Assembly: GCA_035293965.1 (NCBI GenBank)
Contig: DATGLW010000061.1
Location: 1-52,728, forward strand
Origin: DATGLW01 sp035293965
GTDB taxonomy: Bacteria > Actinomycetota > Acidimicrobiia > Acidimicrobiales > RAAP-2
DNA: 52,728 bases
Reading direction: 5' to 3'
In this document: positions 7,477-15,372 of the stretch, piece by piece
Numbering within the stretch: the first letter of the stretch is position 1
Layout of the letters: every line of letters starts with the position of its first letter
Program-made: the position numbers and the translations under genes
Notes under the pieces: generated by a model
The model's database searches: none
Told to the model about the DNA's origin: nothing
The model's input: only the letters and a program-made list of their open reading frames with translations

Positions 7477-8475
7477 TCACGCCACGAGAGCCGACGCCAG
7501 CACCGGGACCTCGGCCAGCGACCGGAGGGCGTCGTTGAGGTGCGTGCAGCAGTCGACTCCCCGGAGGCGCTCGAGCACCTCGGCGCGCAGCGCACGTGCG
7601 GGGACCCCCACCAGCCAGGCTGCGTTCGGCGCCGCCGCCGGGCACTCGGCGAAGGGCAGGACCCGCGGGGTGGCGGTCAGCGAGGTCAGCAGGCCCGAGC
7701 TCGCGTCGAGCGTGGCGGCGATCGAGTACTCGTGCACGCCCACTTCGGTGCCGTCGGGGTCCCAGCAGCTGTCGCGGAACATGGCATCCACCGTGAGCAC
7801 GGTGCCGTCGCCCCAGACGTCGATGCGCCGGGCTCGGCGCATGGCGACCGGCGGGTGGTCGTCGAGGCGGTGCCACCCGGCGGGATCGTCGGGATCGGCC
7901 AGCGGCGGCACGGGCACCACGTTGTGGCGCCGGTCCGCCACGATCGTGCCGTCTTCGTCGAGGACCGACGACCCCGGCCGGAACCCCGCGCAGATGCCGA
8001 GCATCCGGCGCCGCGCGGCCTCGGGCCGTTCCCCCTGGCCGCTCGGCCAGTCGGGAGACCAGCGCGACCAGGCGAACCCGGCGATGAGGCTCGAGCCGGC
8101 CACGTCGTCGAGGAGGAGGTACAGGGGCGTGCCGGCGGCCCGCTCCTCGGGCAGCACGTCGGCCAGGCGGCCGCGGAACCCGGCACCGGCACGGGCGCCG
8201 ACCAGGGCGCCGAGGGCTGGCCGGTCGGGGTTCGCCGCCACCTCCTCCACGGAGCGGTCCGGGGCGATGCCGGCGTGGACCTCGTCCTCTGCCAGCACGA
8301 CGGGGGGACCGGTGGCTGGCGTGAGCAGGTCACGTGCCCTGCCCTGGAGCCGCAGCTGGGTGCCCCATCCGCCGGGCCAGGTCATGAGAAGGGTGCTGGT
8401 CCGCCGCACCGATCCGGGCCGCCTGGCCGGTGGGCGGGCAGCCGGGTCGCGGGGCGGGCGGGGAAGGTTGTCCAC
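7477..8475 (-). CDS. DUF2889 family protein
   Basis: 332 residues from GTG 8475, with GGAGG 6 bp upstream. The N-terminal RRTSTLLMTWP, the internal RARDLLT and the C-terminal GVDCCTHLNDALRSLAEVPV fit the DUF2889 family, found in proteobacteria and actinobacteria, often beside CoA-linked catabolic genes. No catalytic function is established for the family. No membrane segment or signal peptide is seen. It is convergent with the thiolase-fold gene and monocistronic by layout. Confidence 0.72.
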   Translation of the reverse strand: MDNLPRPPRDPAARPPARRPGSVRRTSTLLMTWPGGWGTQLRLQGRARDLLTPATGPPVVLAEDEVHAGIAPDRSVEEVAANPDRPALGALVGARAGAGFRGRLADVLPEERAAGTPLYLLLDDVAGSSLIAGFAWSRWSPDWPSGQGERPEAARRRMLGICAGFRPGSSVLDEDGTIVADRRHNVVPVPPLADPDDPAGWHRLDDHPPVAMRRARRIDVWGDGTVLTVDAMFRDSCWDPDGTEVGVHEYSIAATLDASSGLLTSLTATPRVLPFAECPAAAPNAAWLVGVPARALRAEVLERLRGVDCCTHLNDALRSLAEVPVLASALVA

Positions 8476-8626
8476 CTCGTCCTCCGGTCGATCTCGAGGC
8501 GATCCTTCCAGGCGGGCGTCGCACGCGGCAAGCAGGCCCCGGCCGCAGGGCGCGAGGCGCCGGCCGTGGCAGGGGTCGCCGGGAGCCTCGGCTGCAGGAG
8601 CCCGCCCGCCGGTCGCGCGGGTCCGC

Positions 8627-9055
8627 TCAGCCGGGGGGCGCGTGCCAGCGGACCCCTGGGAACCGTCCGAAGTCGTTGTCGAAGGACACGATCCCGCAGC
8701 GGTGCTCGATGGCCAGGGCGGCCACGTGGGCGTCGTTGACCAGGTTGCCCCCCGTGCCGACGGCGTCGAGGAGCGAGCGCACGATCCGGGGATGGCCGAC
8801 GGTCGGCTCCACCACGACGGCGGCAGCCGAGCCCAGCCACGCCTCGACCCGGTCGAGGGCCTGCGCAGAGGTCATGGGACGGGGGAACAGCCCGACCTTG
8901 GTCACCAGCCGCAGGAAGGCGAGCAGGACGATCCAGCAGAAGGCGACGGTGTCCTCCCCCGAGAGGGCGCCGTCGAGCCATTGCCGCGCGCGTGCGTGAT
9001 GGCGCGCGTCGGTGTTGACCGCGTACAGCAAGACGTTGGCATCGACGATGTCCAC
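8627..9055 (-). CDS. vapC: PIN-domain ribonuclease toxin, VapC family
   Basis: 142 residues. PIN-domain landmarks are the first aspartate in MDIVDANVLLYAVN (D5), the FCWIVLLAFLRLVT segment, NDAHVAALAIEH with its conserved Asp, and the final SFDNDFGRFPGVRW. This is the VapC subgroup common in actinobacteria and proteobacteria, acting as a Mg-dependent RNase on tRNA or rRNA. It starts 6 bp after the stop of the ribbon-helix-helix antitoxin, the usual antitoxin-first order. The active-site residues look intact. Confidence 0.92.
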   Translation of the reverse strand: MDIVDANVLLYAVNTDARHHARARQWLDGALSGEDTVAFCWIVLLAFLRLVTKVGLFPRPMTSAQALDRVEAWLGSAAAVVVEPTVGHPRIVRSLLDAVGTGGNLVNDAHVAALAIEHRCGIVSFDNDFGRFPGVRWHAPPG

Positions 9056-9061
9056 GGGGGT

Positions 9062-9316
9062 TCACGACCCGGCGCGCAGCTTGCGGACCAGCTCGTCGTC
9101 CTCGAGGCCGGCGACCACCTGCAGGGCCCGATCGAGGTTCACGCTCGGCTCGCCGAGCGAGGCCGGCTCGGTCCGGAAGGGCGCCCGCCGCCCCGACTCG
9201 GACGCGGCGCTGCGGATGGCGTCGTTGATCGCCTCCTTGAAGGACAGGCCACGCTCGCGCATGCGCCGCCGGATGAGCTGCTCGACGTCGGGATCGAGCG
9301 TGACAGTCGTCCGCAC
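9062..9316 (-). CDS. vapB: ribbon-helix-helix antitoxin, VapB-like
   Basis: 84 residues. The N-terminal MRTTVTLDPDVEQLIRR is a typical ribbon-helix-helix DNA-binding strand and helix; the C-terminal part (VNLDRALQVVAGLEDDELVR) would wrap the toxin. The GTG start at 9316 has no real Shine-Dalgarno. A good -10 hexamer TATGAT (9328-9323, minus strand) places the transcription start at or next to the GTG, so the mRNA is probably leaderless. Repeated GCATCA elements upstream are candidate autoregulatory operators. Confidence 0.9.
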   Translation of the reverse strand: MRTTVTLDPDVEQLIRRRMRERGLSFKEAINDAIRSAASESGRRAPFRTEPASLGEPSVNLDRALQVVAGLEDDELVRKLRAGS

Positions 9317-9320
9317 CTTT

Positions 9321-9347
9321 GCATCATAGCATCATTTCATGTGATGC
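9321..9347 (-). promoter_or_regulatory. vapBC promoter/operator
   Basis: Two direct GCATCAT copies (9321-9327, 9329-9335) and an inverted TGATGC (9342-9347) surround the -10 hexamer TATGAT. This AT-rich patch in otherwise GC-rich DNA is where the antitoxin-toxin complex would be expected to bind. No clear -35 was found. Confidence 0.55.
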
Positions 9348-9421
9348 CGTGATGACGACCCGGTGAGCCCGGCAAGGCGCCGTGAAGACCGAGCGGGCCC
9401 GGCGGCCCCGCCCGGGGAACC

Positions 9422-10396
9422 TCAGGCGGGAACGAGCCCGCCCAGGCGGTCGTGGAGCTCCGCGACGAGCTCGGTGACCCTCGCTGCCCATCCCGCGCCG
9501 TCCGCCGCGGTCGGCCGTGGGGTGGCGCCGCGCCGGTCGCCGACGATGATCACCTCGTCGAGCCCCTCGGGCCCCGCCACGACCTCGTCCCAGGGCACGT
9601 CCGCTGCCTGGAACCTGGTGTCGCCCATAACGGCGTCCTCGCGGCCCCGCCGGCAGGACCCCGACACCACGCAGCGGAAGACGTCGGAGCCGAAGGTGCA
9701 CGCCGGCGTGGCGACGGCCCCCGGCTCGGTCCGCTGGAGCAGGACGACCGGCCCGGCGTCGTGCGCGCCCATGAGGCTCGCCGCCAGCCGCACCGAGGCC
9801 CCCACGGGCTCCCACCCGGCGGCCTCGTCGAAGGAGCCGTCGATGTGGCCGAGCTTGCTGAAGGGCTTCGCGATCGTGGTGACCAAGCCGTCCACGCCGT
9901 CGTCGTCGTCGGGGAGGATCACCGGCAGCAGCTCGCCGAAGCGGGCACGGGTGGCCGCCATGGCCTCGGGGCTCGCGGCCCGGGCGCGCAGCTCGGGGTT
10001 CGTGGGCCGCACCCGGTGGCCCCGGCGATCCGCGAAGAAGATCACGCGCCAGTTGCCCTCGGGGTGCGGGGCGTCGCCGTCGCTGCCGTAGGGGCGTCCA
10101 GATCGCTGCAGGCGGAACTCGCCGTGGTGGTAGCGCTCCCGTCCCACCCACAGCTCGCCCTTCATGACCACCCGGAAGTTGTCGCACGGGTGGCTGTGCG
10201 CCGGGGTGAGGTCGGGCGGCCCGGCCAGCTGCTCCGGCGTCGAGGGGGCGTCGAAGAACAACCCGACCAGGGGGCCGACCACCGGGTCGCCCATCCCGAC
10301 GAGCACCGGCTGGCCCGAGCGCTCGCTCAGGGGCGGACGCCGGAACGACAGGTCGAAGCTCCGGGCATCGACGTCGAGACCCACCGCAGCGAGCAT
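9422..10396 (-). CDS. cupin-like hypothetical protein (324 aa)
   Basis: ATG 10396 is preceded by GGGGGAG. Residues 60-120 resemble a cupin core: PAHSHPCDNFRVVMKGELWV supplies metal-ligand-like histidines, then GEFRLQRSGRPYGSD and a Trp/Phe-rich strand. The C-terminal half (VGASVRLAASLMGAHDAGPV, then ACTFGSDVFRCVVSGSCRRG) may be a second, degenerate cupin. No named family or enzyme activity was recognised. It has no signal peptide. The gene is isolated between vapBC and an SDR gene on the same strand, with a long perfect inverted repeat immediately upstream. Confidence 0.7.
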   Translation of the reverse strand: MLAAVGLDVDARSFDLSFRRPPLSERSGQPVLVGMGDPVVGPLVGLFFDAPSTPEQLAGPPDLTPAHSHPCDNFRVVMKGELWVGRERYHHGEFRLQRSGRPYGSDGDAPHPEGNWRVIFFADRRGHRVRPTNPELRARAASPEAMAATRARFGELLPVILPDDDDGVDGLVTTIAKPFSKLGHIDGSFDEAAGWEPVGASVRLAASLMGAHDAGPVVLLQRTEPGAVATPACTFGSDVFRCVVSGSCRRGREDAVMGDTRFQAADVPWDEVVAGPEGLDEVIIVGDRRGATPRPTAADGAGWAARVTELVAELHDRLGGLVPA

Positions 10397-10403
10397 GCGC
10401 TCC

Positions 10404-10445
10404 CCCTTCGATCGGTTCTGCCCGCAAGGCTAACCGATCGAAGGG
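10404..10445. promoter_or_regulatory. perfect 14-bp inverted repeat in front of the cupin gene
   Basis: The arms CCCTTCGATCGGTT (10404-10417) and AACCGATCGAAGGG (10432-10445) are perfectly complementary, with a 14-nt spacer. In the minus-strand mRNA the 3' arm runs into the Shine-Dalgarno region of the cupin gene, whose ATG is 8 bp on. It could be an operator for a dimeric regulator or a hairpin limiting ribosome access. Confidence 0.65.
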
Positions 10446-10581
10446 TCCGAGCACCCCGGCAGCCACGAACCGACGGAGCTCGCCATGCCCCGAGAAGGGC
10501 GTCCGAGACGGTCGCCGACCTCGATCCCCGACTTCCCGGCTCCGTCGGTGAGCACGCCATCTCCCGAGCGGAGCGCTCCTC

Positions 10582-10658
10582 CATGGGGTGCTCGGGCTCC
10601 CCAGGTGCGCCGAGCTTCTCGCTGCCGCCCGCAGCGTTCCTACATGGGGTGCTCGGGC
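10582..10658 (+). repeat. 16-bp direct repeat at the SDR 3' end
   Basis: CATGGGGTGCTCGGGC occurs at 10582-10597 and again at 10643-10658, where it encodes the last residues of the SDR (GPEHPM on the minus strand). The outer copy in non-coding DNA looks like a small duplication of the gene's end. Confidence 0.7.
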
Positions 10659-11500
10659 CCGAAGAGGCTCCACCCCCCGGCCCGGTCGCGGACCCAGCCG
10701 CTCGAGGCCCACGTGCCGCCGTCGACGGGCACGATGGCGCCGGTGACGTAGCTCGCGAGCGGCGAGCTCAGGAAGGCGACCACCTCGCCGCACTCCTCGA
10801 CGAGCCCCTCGCGCCCGAGGGGGATGTAGGAGGCGAGGGCCGCTTCGCGCTCGGGGGAGCGCGGCGGGAGCTCGGCGGGGACCGGCCCGGCGCGAAGGCC
10901 GCTGTTGCCCGGGGTGCGGGTCCAGTCCGGCGCGATGCAGTTGACGCGGATGCTGTGCTCGGCCAGCTCGACTGCCATCGTGCGCGTGAAGCTGTTCATG
11001 GCCGCCTTGCAGGCCGCGTAGACGGCGAAGGTCGGCGCGGCGCGCGAGCCCTCGATGCTCGACACGTTGACGATCGAGCCGCCCTGCCCTTCTCGGATCA
11101 TGAGCGGCACGGCGGCCGACGTGGCGGCGAGCATGCTGACGAAGTTGATGTCGATGTGGCGCCGCCAGCTTCGCTCGCTCTGCTCGAGGAACCGCCGGGC
11201 AGCCACGCCACCTGCGTTGTTGACGAGGATGTCGATCCGGCCGAGCTCCTCGTCGGCCCGGCGGACCGCGGCCCGGACCTGCTCGGTGTCCATCACGTCG
11301 GTCGTGATGGCCACGGCACGGCGCCCGAGCGCCCGCAGCGCGGCTGCGGTGCCCTCGGCCCGCTCGGGGTCGATCTCGGCCACCACCACGTCGCATCCGT
11401 GGGCACCGAGGGCGAGGGCGACCCCCCGCCCGATGCCCGCGCCCCCTCCTGTCACTAGCGCCACCCGGCCCGACAGGTCGATGCCGTTCGTCACCGTCAC
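10640..11500 (-). CDS. short-chain dehydrogenase/reductase
   Basis: 286 residues from GTG 11500. Classical SDR landmarks are the cofactor motif TGGGAGIGRG (residues 18-27), ILVNNAG, the catalytic serine in NVSSIEG, YAACK (Tyr and Lys), and C-terminal SYVTGAIVPVDGG. D/E residues after the second strand (VVVAEIDPERAEG) favour NAD(H). It is slightly longer than the 250-residue norm because of an extra loop after RTPGN and a C-terminal tail. Its start is 211 bp from the divergent LLM oxidoreductase. The substrate is unknown; the surroundings suggest a lipid or alicyclic alcohol. Confidence 0.9.
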   Translation of the reverse strand: MTVTNGIDLSGRVALVTGGGAGIGRGVALALGAHGCDVVVAEIDPERAEGTAAALRALGRRAVAITTDVMDTEQVRAAVRRADEELGRIDILVNNAGGVAARRFLEQSERSWRRHIDINFVSMLAATSAAVPLMIREGQGGSIVNVSSIEGSRAAPTFAVYAACKAAMNSFTRTMAVELAEHSIRVNCIAPDWTRTPGNSGLRAGPVPAELPPRSPEREAALASYIPLGREGLVEECGEVVAFLSSPLASYVTGAIVPVDGGTWASSGWVRDRAGGWSLFGPEHPM

Positions 11501-11640
11501 CCTCCCTCGACAGAGGTGGCCGCCGTCCGGACCCCGGCGGCCGGCGGCGGCTTGCCCCTACAATCGCAGCCTGCAAGGAAGGCCGCACCTGAGCGGGCTC
11601 AGCGCCGCCCGGATCCGACGAGGACGGTCGCACCCGGGGC

Positions 11641-11682
11641 ACGAGCACGGGCCGCAGGCCGGGACACGAGCACGGGCCGCAG
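11641..11682 (+). repeat. two direct copies of a 17-bp element, 25-bp period
   Basis: ACGAGCACGGGCCGCAG lies at 11641-11657 and 11666-11682, in the divergent gap between the SDR and the LLM oxidoreductase and about 30 bp before the latter's start. It may be a pair of regulator sites or a recent slippage product. Confidence 0.7.
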
Positions 11683-11711
11683 CCCGCGGCACGACACGAG
11701 GAGCGCGACGA

Positions 11712-12617
11712 GTGAGGATCGGCATCTTCTTCCCGAGCGTGGAGCACGGCACGCTCGACGACATGGTCGGGCGGTTCGGCGAGGTGGCCGACGAGGGCTT
11801 CGCGTCGGCCTGGCTTCCCCAGAGCCGGAGCTTCGACGCCCTTACCGCCCTCGCCGTCATCGGTCGGGAGGTGCCGGGCGTCGAGCTCGGCACGGCCGTC
11901 GTGCCGACCTTCCCGCGGCACCCCCTCGTGCTCGGGACCCAGGCCCTGACCGCGAACGCCGCGGTCGGTGGGCGCCTGCGGCTCGGCATCGGCCTGTCGC
12001 ATCGGGCTGCGATCGAGGGCGCCTACGGCCTCTCCTACGACCGGCCCGCGCGCCACATGTCGGAGTACCTCTCGATCCTGATGCCCCTCCTGCGCGACCG
12101 CGCCGTCGACGTGGCGGGGGAGACCCTCGTGGGACGGGCCCAGGTGACGGTGCCCGGTGCCGAGGCGCCGCCGGTGTACCTGGCGGCCCTCCAGGCGCGC
12201 ATGCTGCACCTGGCCGGCGCGGTCGCCGACGGCACCATCACGTGGTGCACGGGTCCGGTCACCGTCGAGAAGCAGATCGTGCCGCAGATCACGAAGGCGG
12301 CGGCCGACGCCGGCCGGCCGTCGCCGCGGGTGCTCGTCGCGTTGCCCTGCTGCGTGACCGACGACGAGGCCGACGGCAGGGCCAAGGCGGACCGCCAGCT
12401 GGAGGGCTATGGCCAGATACCCGTGTACCGAGCGGTGCTCGACGCCGAGGGCGCCGGCGGGCCCGGCGACGTGTCGGTGGTCGGTGACGAGGCCGGCGTG
12501 GCGGCCCAGCTGCGGCGCCTCGAAGCGGTGGGTGCCACCGACTTCATCGCCATCCTGTGCGGGACCGAGGCCGACCGGGCGCGCACGCGCCGCCACCTCG
12601 CGTCGCTGGCCTCCTGA
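11712..12617 (+). CDS. LLM-class (luciferase-like) F420- or flavin-dependent oxidoreductase
   Basis: 301 residues from GTG 11712, with GAGGAG 10 bp upstream. The (beta/alpha)8 luciferase-like signature is visible: MRIGIFFPS at the start, then ELGTAVVPTFPRHPLVLGTQ and NAAVGGRLRLGIGLSH, then VPGAEAPPVYLAALQARMLHLAG. In actinobacteria most such proteins use coenzyme F420, and the group with GxVxPTFPRHP is generally annotated as F420-dependent; this is family knowledge, not shown here. It is divergent from an SDR and just upstream of a convergent acyl-CoA dehydrogenase pair, so a redox step in the same degradation route is plausible. Confidence 0.87.
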   Translation: MRIGIFFPSVEHGTLDDMVGRFGEVADEGFASAWLPQSRSFDALTALAVIGREVPGVELGTAVVPTFPRHPLVLGTQALTANAAVGGRLRLGIGLSHRAAIEGAYGLSYDRPARHMSEYLSILMPLLRDRAVDVAGETLVGRAQVTVPGAEAPPVYLAALQARMLHLAGAVADGTITWCTGPVTVEKQIVPQITKAAADAGRPSPRVLVALPCCVTDDEADGRAKADRQLEGYGQIPVYRAVLDAEGAGGPGDVSVVGDEAGVAAQLRRLEAVGATDFIAILCGTEADRARTRRHLASLAS

Positions 12618-12650
12618 CGGGAGGCCAGCCCAGCCTCTCGGCCCCGGGCG

Positions 12651-13934
12651 TCAGGCGTGGGCGGGACCGCGGGGCACGTCGCGGAAGGGGATGTCGCGGT
12701 CGCCGCTGCGCTCGCGGGGCATGCCGAGGACGCGCTCGCTGACCACGTTGCGGCTCATCTCGGTCGTGCCCCCTCCGATGCACGCCGCCTGGCGCATCAG
12801 GTAGCCGACGCCGGCCAGCCCGAGCTGGGGCTCGTCCTCCGACCAGGCCACGGCGCCGCCCCCGGCGAGCTCGAAGGCGATGGACGCGTTGCGCACCTCC
12901 CTCGTGCCGCCGAAGAGCCGGATGAGCGCGGCGGCCTGGTCGCTCACCCGCCCCGAGCGGATGCCGGCCGACACGTGGCGGGTCATCGCGTCGCCGACCA
13001 GCGACAGCGCGTGCGACTCACCGATGAGCTCACGGGCGTGGCGGTCCCCGATGCGCCCGGTCTGTCTGGCCAGGCGCAGCAGGCTCGACCCCCCGCCGGC
13101 GCCCCGGGCCGGCCGGCGCCCCATCGGCTGGGTGACGTACGGGGAGCCCCCGGCCACCGTGCGCTCGTGGTACATCCACCGCACGCCGACCGTCCAGCCC
13201 TGGTCGACCTCCCCGACCCGGTCGGCGTCGGGGATCCGGACGTCGCTGATGAACTCCTGGCAGAACTCGCGGGAACCATTCAGCATCTCGATGCGGTGCA
13301 CCTCGATGCCGGGCTGGTGGATCTTGACCATGAACACCGACAGGCCGCGGTGCTTGGGGACGTCCCAGTTGGTCCGGGCCAGGCACAGGGCCCAGTCCGC
13401 CCACCAGGCGCCGGTGGTCCAGATCTTCGAGCCGTTGAGCACCCACTCGTCGCCGTCGCGCACGGCCGTGGTGAGGGCGCCGGCCACGTCGGAACCCCCG
13501 CTCGGCTCGGAGAGGAACTGCATCCACAGCTCCTCGCCCCGCAGGATCGCCGGCACGTGGCGCCGCTTCTGGTCCTCGGTGCCGAACTCGAGGATGACGG
13601 CCATGCACGGCGTGAAGGTGGGGATCTGGGTCTCCGCCGGGTAGTCGTAGCCGGCGATCTCCCGGTTGAGCGCCTCCTGGTGGGCCACGGTGAGCCCCTG
13701 CCCGCCGTACTCGCGCGGCACGCAGATGCCGGCGAGGCCGCCGTCGAAGAGCATTCGCTGCAGCTCGCGGCACCGGGCGATGCGGGCCAGCTCCTCCTCG
13801 TCGGAGCGCACGACCGCCATGGCGCCCATCTCGCGGCCGCCGGCGGGCGCGGGCGGCAGGTTCTCGGCCAGCCACCGCCGGGCGCGCCGGGTGAAGCTCT
13901 CCACGTCTTCGATGTCGGTTGCGGTCACGCTCAC
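12651..13934 (-). CDS. acyl-CoA dehydrogenase, subunit A of an overlapping pair
   Basis: 427 residues from GTG 13934, whose GTGA overlaps the stop of the upstream acyl-CoA dehydrogenase. Flavin and substrate motifs are LSEPSGGSDVAGALTTAVRD, ILNGSKIWTTG-like VLNGSKIWTTGAWW, and the C-terminal QAACIGGGTTEMSRN, the region that contacts FAD in the partner. In actinobacteria, adjacent acyl-CoA dehydrogenase genes often encode alpha2beta2 heterotetramers (FadE26-FadE27, ChsE4-ChsE5 of steroid side-chain degradation) with one FAD site shared per heterodimer. That arrangement fits this overlapping, divergent-sequence pair. It lies convergent to the LLM oxidoreductase. Confidence 0.92.
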   Translation of the reverse strand: MSVTATDIEDVESFTRRARRWLAENLPPAPAGGREMGAMAVVRSDEEELARIARCRELQRMLFDGGLAGICVPREYGGQGLTVAHQEALNREIAGYDYPAETQIPTFTPCMAVILEFGTEDQKRRHVPAILRGEELWMQFLSEPSGGSDVAGALTTAVRDGDEWVLNGSKIWTTGAWWADWALCLARTNWDVPKHRGLSVFMVKIHQPGIEVHRIEMLNGSREFCQEFISDVRIPDADRVGEVDQGWTVGVRWMYHERTVAGGSPYVTQPMGRRPARGAGGGSSLLRLARQTGRIGDRHARELIGESHALSLVGDAMTRHVSAGIRSGRVSDQAAALIRLFGGTREVRNASIAFELAGGGAVAWSEDEPQLGLAGVGYLMRQAACIGGGTTEMSRNVVSERVLGMPRERSGDRDIPFRDVPRGPAHA

Positions 13935-15070
13935 TCGCTCGCCTCCCGTGCTTCGAGGATTGCCGTGAGGCGGGCGGCATGCTGGCCGGGCGTGCCGAAG
14001 AGGGGCACGTCGGTCGCCACCCGCCGCAGGAACAGGTGCAGGTCGTGGTCGAAGGTGATGCCGATGCCCCCGTGCAGCTGCACGCAGTCCTGCACGAGCT
14101 CGGGGCCGTAGCGCCCGGCGTAGCACTTGGCCGCGCTCACCACCTCGGCCCTGTTGGGCGCGTCGTCGCCCACCGCCCGGGCCGCCTCGCCGGCGATGGC
14201 GTCGGTTGCCTCGAGCCACATGGCCATGTCGGCGAAGCGGTGCTTGATCTCCTGGTAGGAGGCGAGCGGCCGGCCGAAGGAGTACCGGTTGAAGGCCCAT
14301 TCCACGGTCGTGTCGAACGCCCAGCGCATGGCGCCGGCCATCTCGGCCAGCTGCACGGCCACCGCCAGGTCGGCGAGCCACGCCACGCCGCCGGCCGCCT
14401 GCTTCGGCTCGCCGACCATCGAGGTCGCCGGGACGCGCACACCCCGGAAGTCGAGCCGCGCGAAGCGGCGCGTCAGGTCGATCCCCCGCAGGGGGGTGGC
14501 GGTGAGCCCCGCCGCCGCCCTGGGCACGAGGAACTGGCTCACCCCGCCGTCGTGGGAGGCGGCGACGAGCACGTGGTCGGCGTCGGCCCCGGCCTCGACC
14601 GGTGACTTGGTGCCCTCCAGGACGAACCCGTCGCCGTCGGGCGTTGCCGCCAGGTGTACCTCGCCCAGCTCGTCGTGGGGAGGAGGCTCGGCGAAAGCCC
14701 AGGTGGCGATGGCTTCCCCGGCCATCAGCTGGGCGAGGGGCCCGGCCTGCTGGTCGGGGGTCCCGAAGCGTCCGAGGGCCGCGGCCACGAGGTTGGTGGC
14801 GAGGAGCGGGCCGGGTGCCGCGTGGCGGCCGAACTGGTAGGCGACCAGGGCCAGGTCGACGACGCCGTTGCCGCTGACCGACGCCCCGCCGGCCTCCTCG
14901 GGCACGAGGAGGGAGGTCCAGCCGAGCTCGGCACCCTTGGCCCACAGCCCGCGGTCGAAGCCCGGCCCGGTGCGGGCGAGGTCGCGCACCGCGGTCAGGG
15001 GGAGCTCGGCCTCGAGGAAGCGCCGCGTCGTCTCCTCGAAGAGCTGCTGGTCGTCGGTGCGCTCGAACAT
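13931..15070 (-). CDS. acyl-CoA dehydrogenase, subunit B of an overlapping pair
   Basis: 379 residues from ATG 15070. It has the family's N-terminal helical domain (FEETTRRFLEAELPL), the beta-domain segment WAFAEPPPHDELGEVHLAA, and the C-terminal RYSFGRPLASYQEIKHRFAD and CVQLHGGIGITFDHDLHLFL. Unlike subunit A it lacks the GGTxEMxRN segment at the C-terminus, the asymmetry expected of a heteromeric enzyme in which each subunit supplies half of the active site. It is first in a two-gene operon, with the next gene translationally coupled. Confidence 0.92.
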   Translation of the reverse strand: MFERTDDQQLFEETTRRFLEAELPLTAVRDLARTGPGFDRGLWAKGAELGWTSLLVPEEAGGASVSGNGVVDLALVAYQFGRHAAPGPLLATNLVAAALGRFGTPDQQAGPLAQLMAGEAIATWAFAEPPPHDELGEVHLAATPDGDGFVLEGTKSPVEAGADADHVLVAASHDGGVSQFLVPRAAAGLTATPLRGIDLTRRFARLDFRGVRVPATSMVGEPKQAAGGVAWLADLAVAVQLAEMAGAMRWAFDTTVEWAFNRYSFGRPLASYQEIKHRFADMAMWLEATDAIAGEAARAVGDDAPNRAEVVSAAKCYAGRYGPELVQDCVQLHGGIGITFDHDLHLFLRRVATDVPLFGTPGQHAARLTAILEAREASE

Positions 15071-15210
15071 CCCCCTCCTCGCTGAACCTCGCTGAAAGAG
15101 CCTGGTGCCCCCCGGGACGCGTCGCCCGCGAGCTGGCGTCCTGTGGCCAGGGCTGGATTTCTGCCCTCGGAGAAGTCAGACTAAGTCAAAGAACGACCCG
15201 GGGCCACTGC

Positions 15211-15261
15211 GCCGCCGGGCGAGGAGCCGCCGGGCGAGGAGCCGCCGGGCGAGGAGCCGCC
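15211..15261 (+). repeat. 15-bp tandem repeat, 3 perfect copies plus a partial
   Basis: GCCGCCGGGCGAGGA is repeated at 15211-15225, 15226-15240 and 15241-15255 and continues for 6 bp. It lies in the divergent 302-bp gap between the acyl-CoA dehydrogenase pair and the amidohydrolase. Each unit contains a GCGAGGAG purine stretch. Confidence 0.85.
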
Positions 15262-15316
15262 TGGGGCCGTCGTCGGGCGGCACTGCGCCCCGAGGTCCGG
15301 CCGGCCCCGGCAGCCG

Positions 15317-15358
15317 CAGCGAAGAACCGACAGCGAAGGACCGGCAGCGAAGAAGGAG
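15317..15358 (+). repeat. 14-bp degenerate tandem repeat, 3 copies, before the amidohydrolase RBS
   Basis: Units beginning CAGCGAAG lie at 15317-15330, 15331-15344 and 15345-15358. The last runs straight into the GGAGAAGAGGAGGAG ribosome-binding region of the amidohydrolase (ATG 15373), so copy number changes would alter the leader just upstream of that site. Confidence 0.75.
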
Positions 15359-15372
15359 AAGAGGAGGAGCCC

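Noticed and set aside
9324..12596. A 1090-codon minus-strand frame across the cupin, SDR and LLM genes
   Set aside because: Arg/Gly/Ala-rich shadow sequence out of frame with the real minus-strand genes; no motif.
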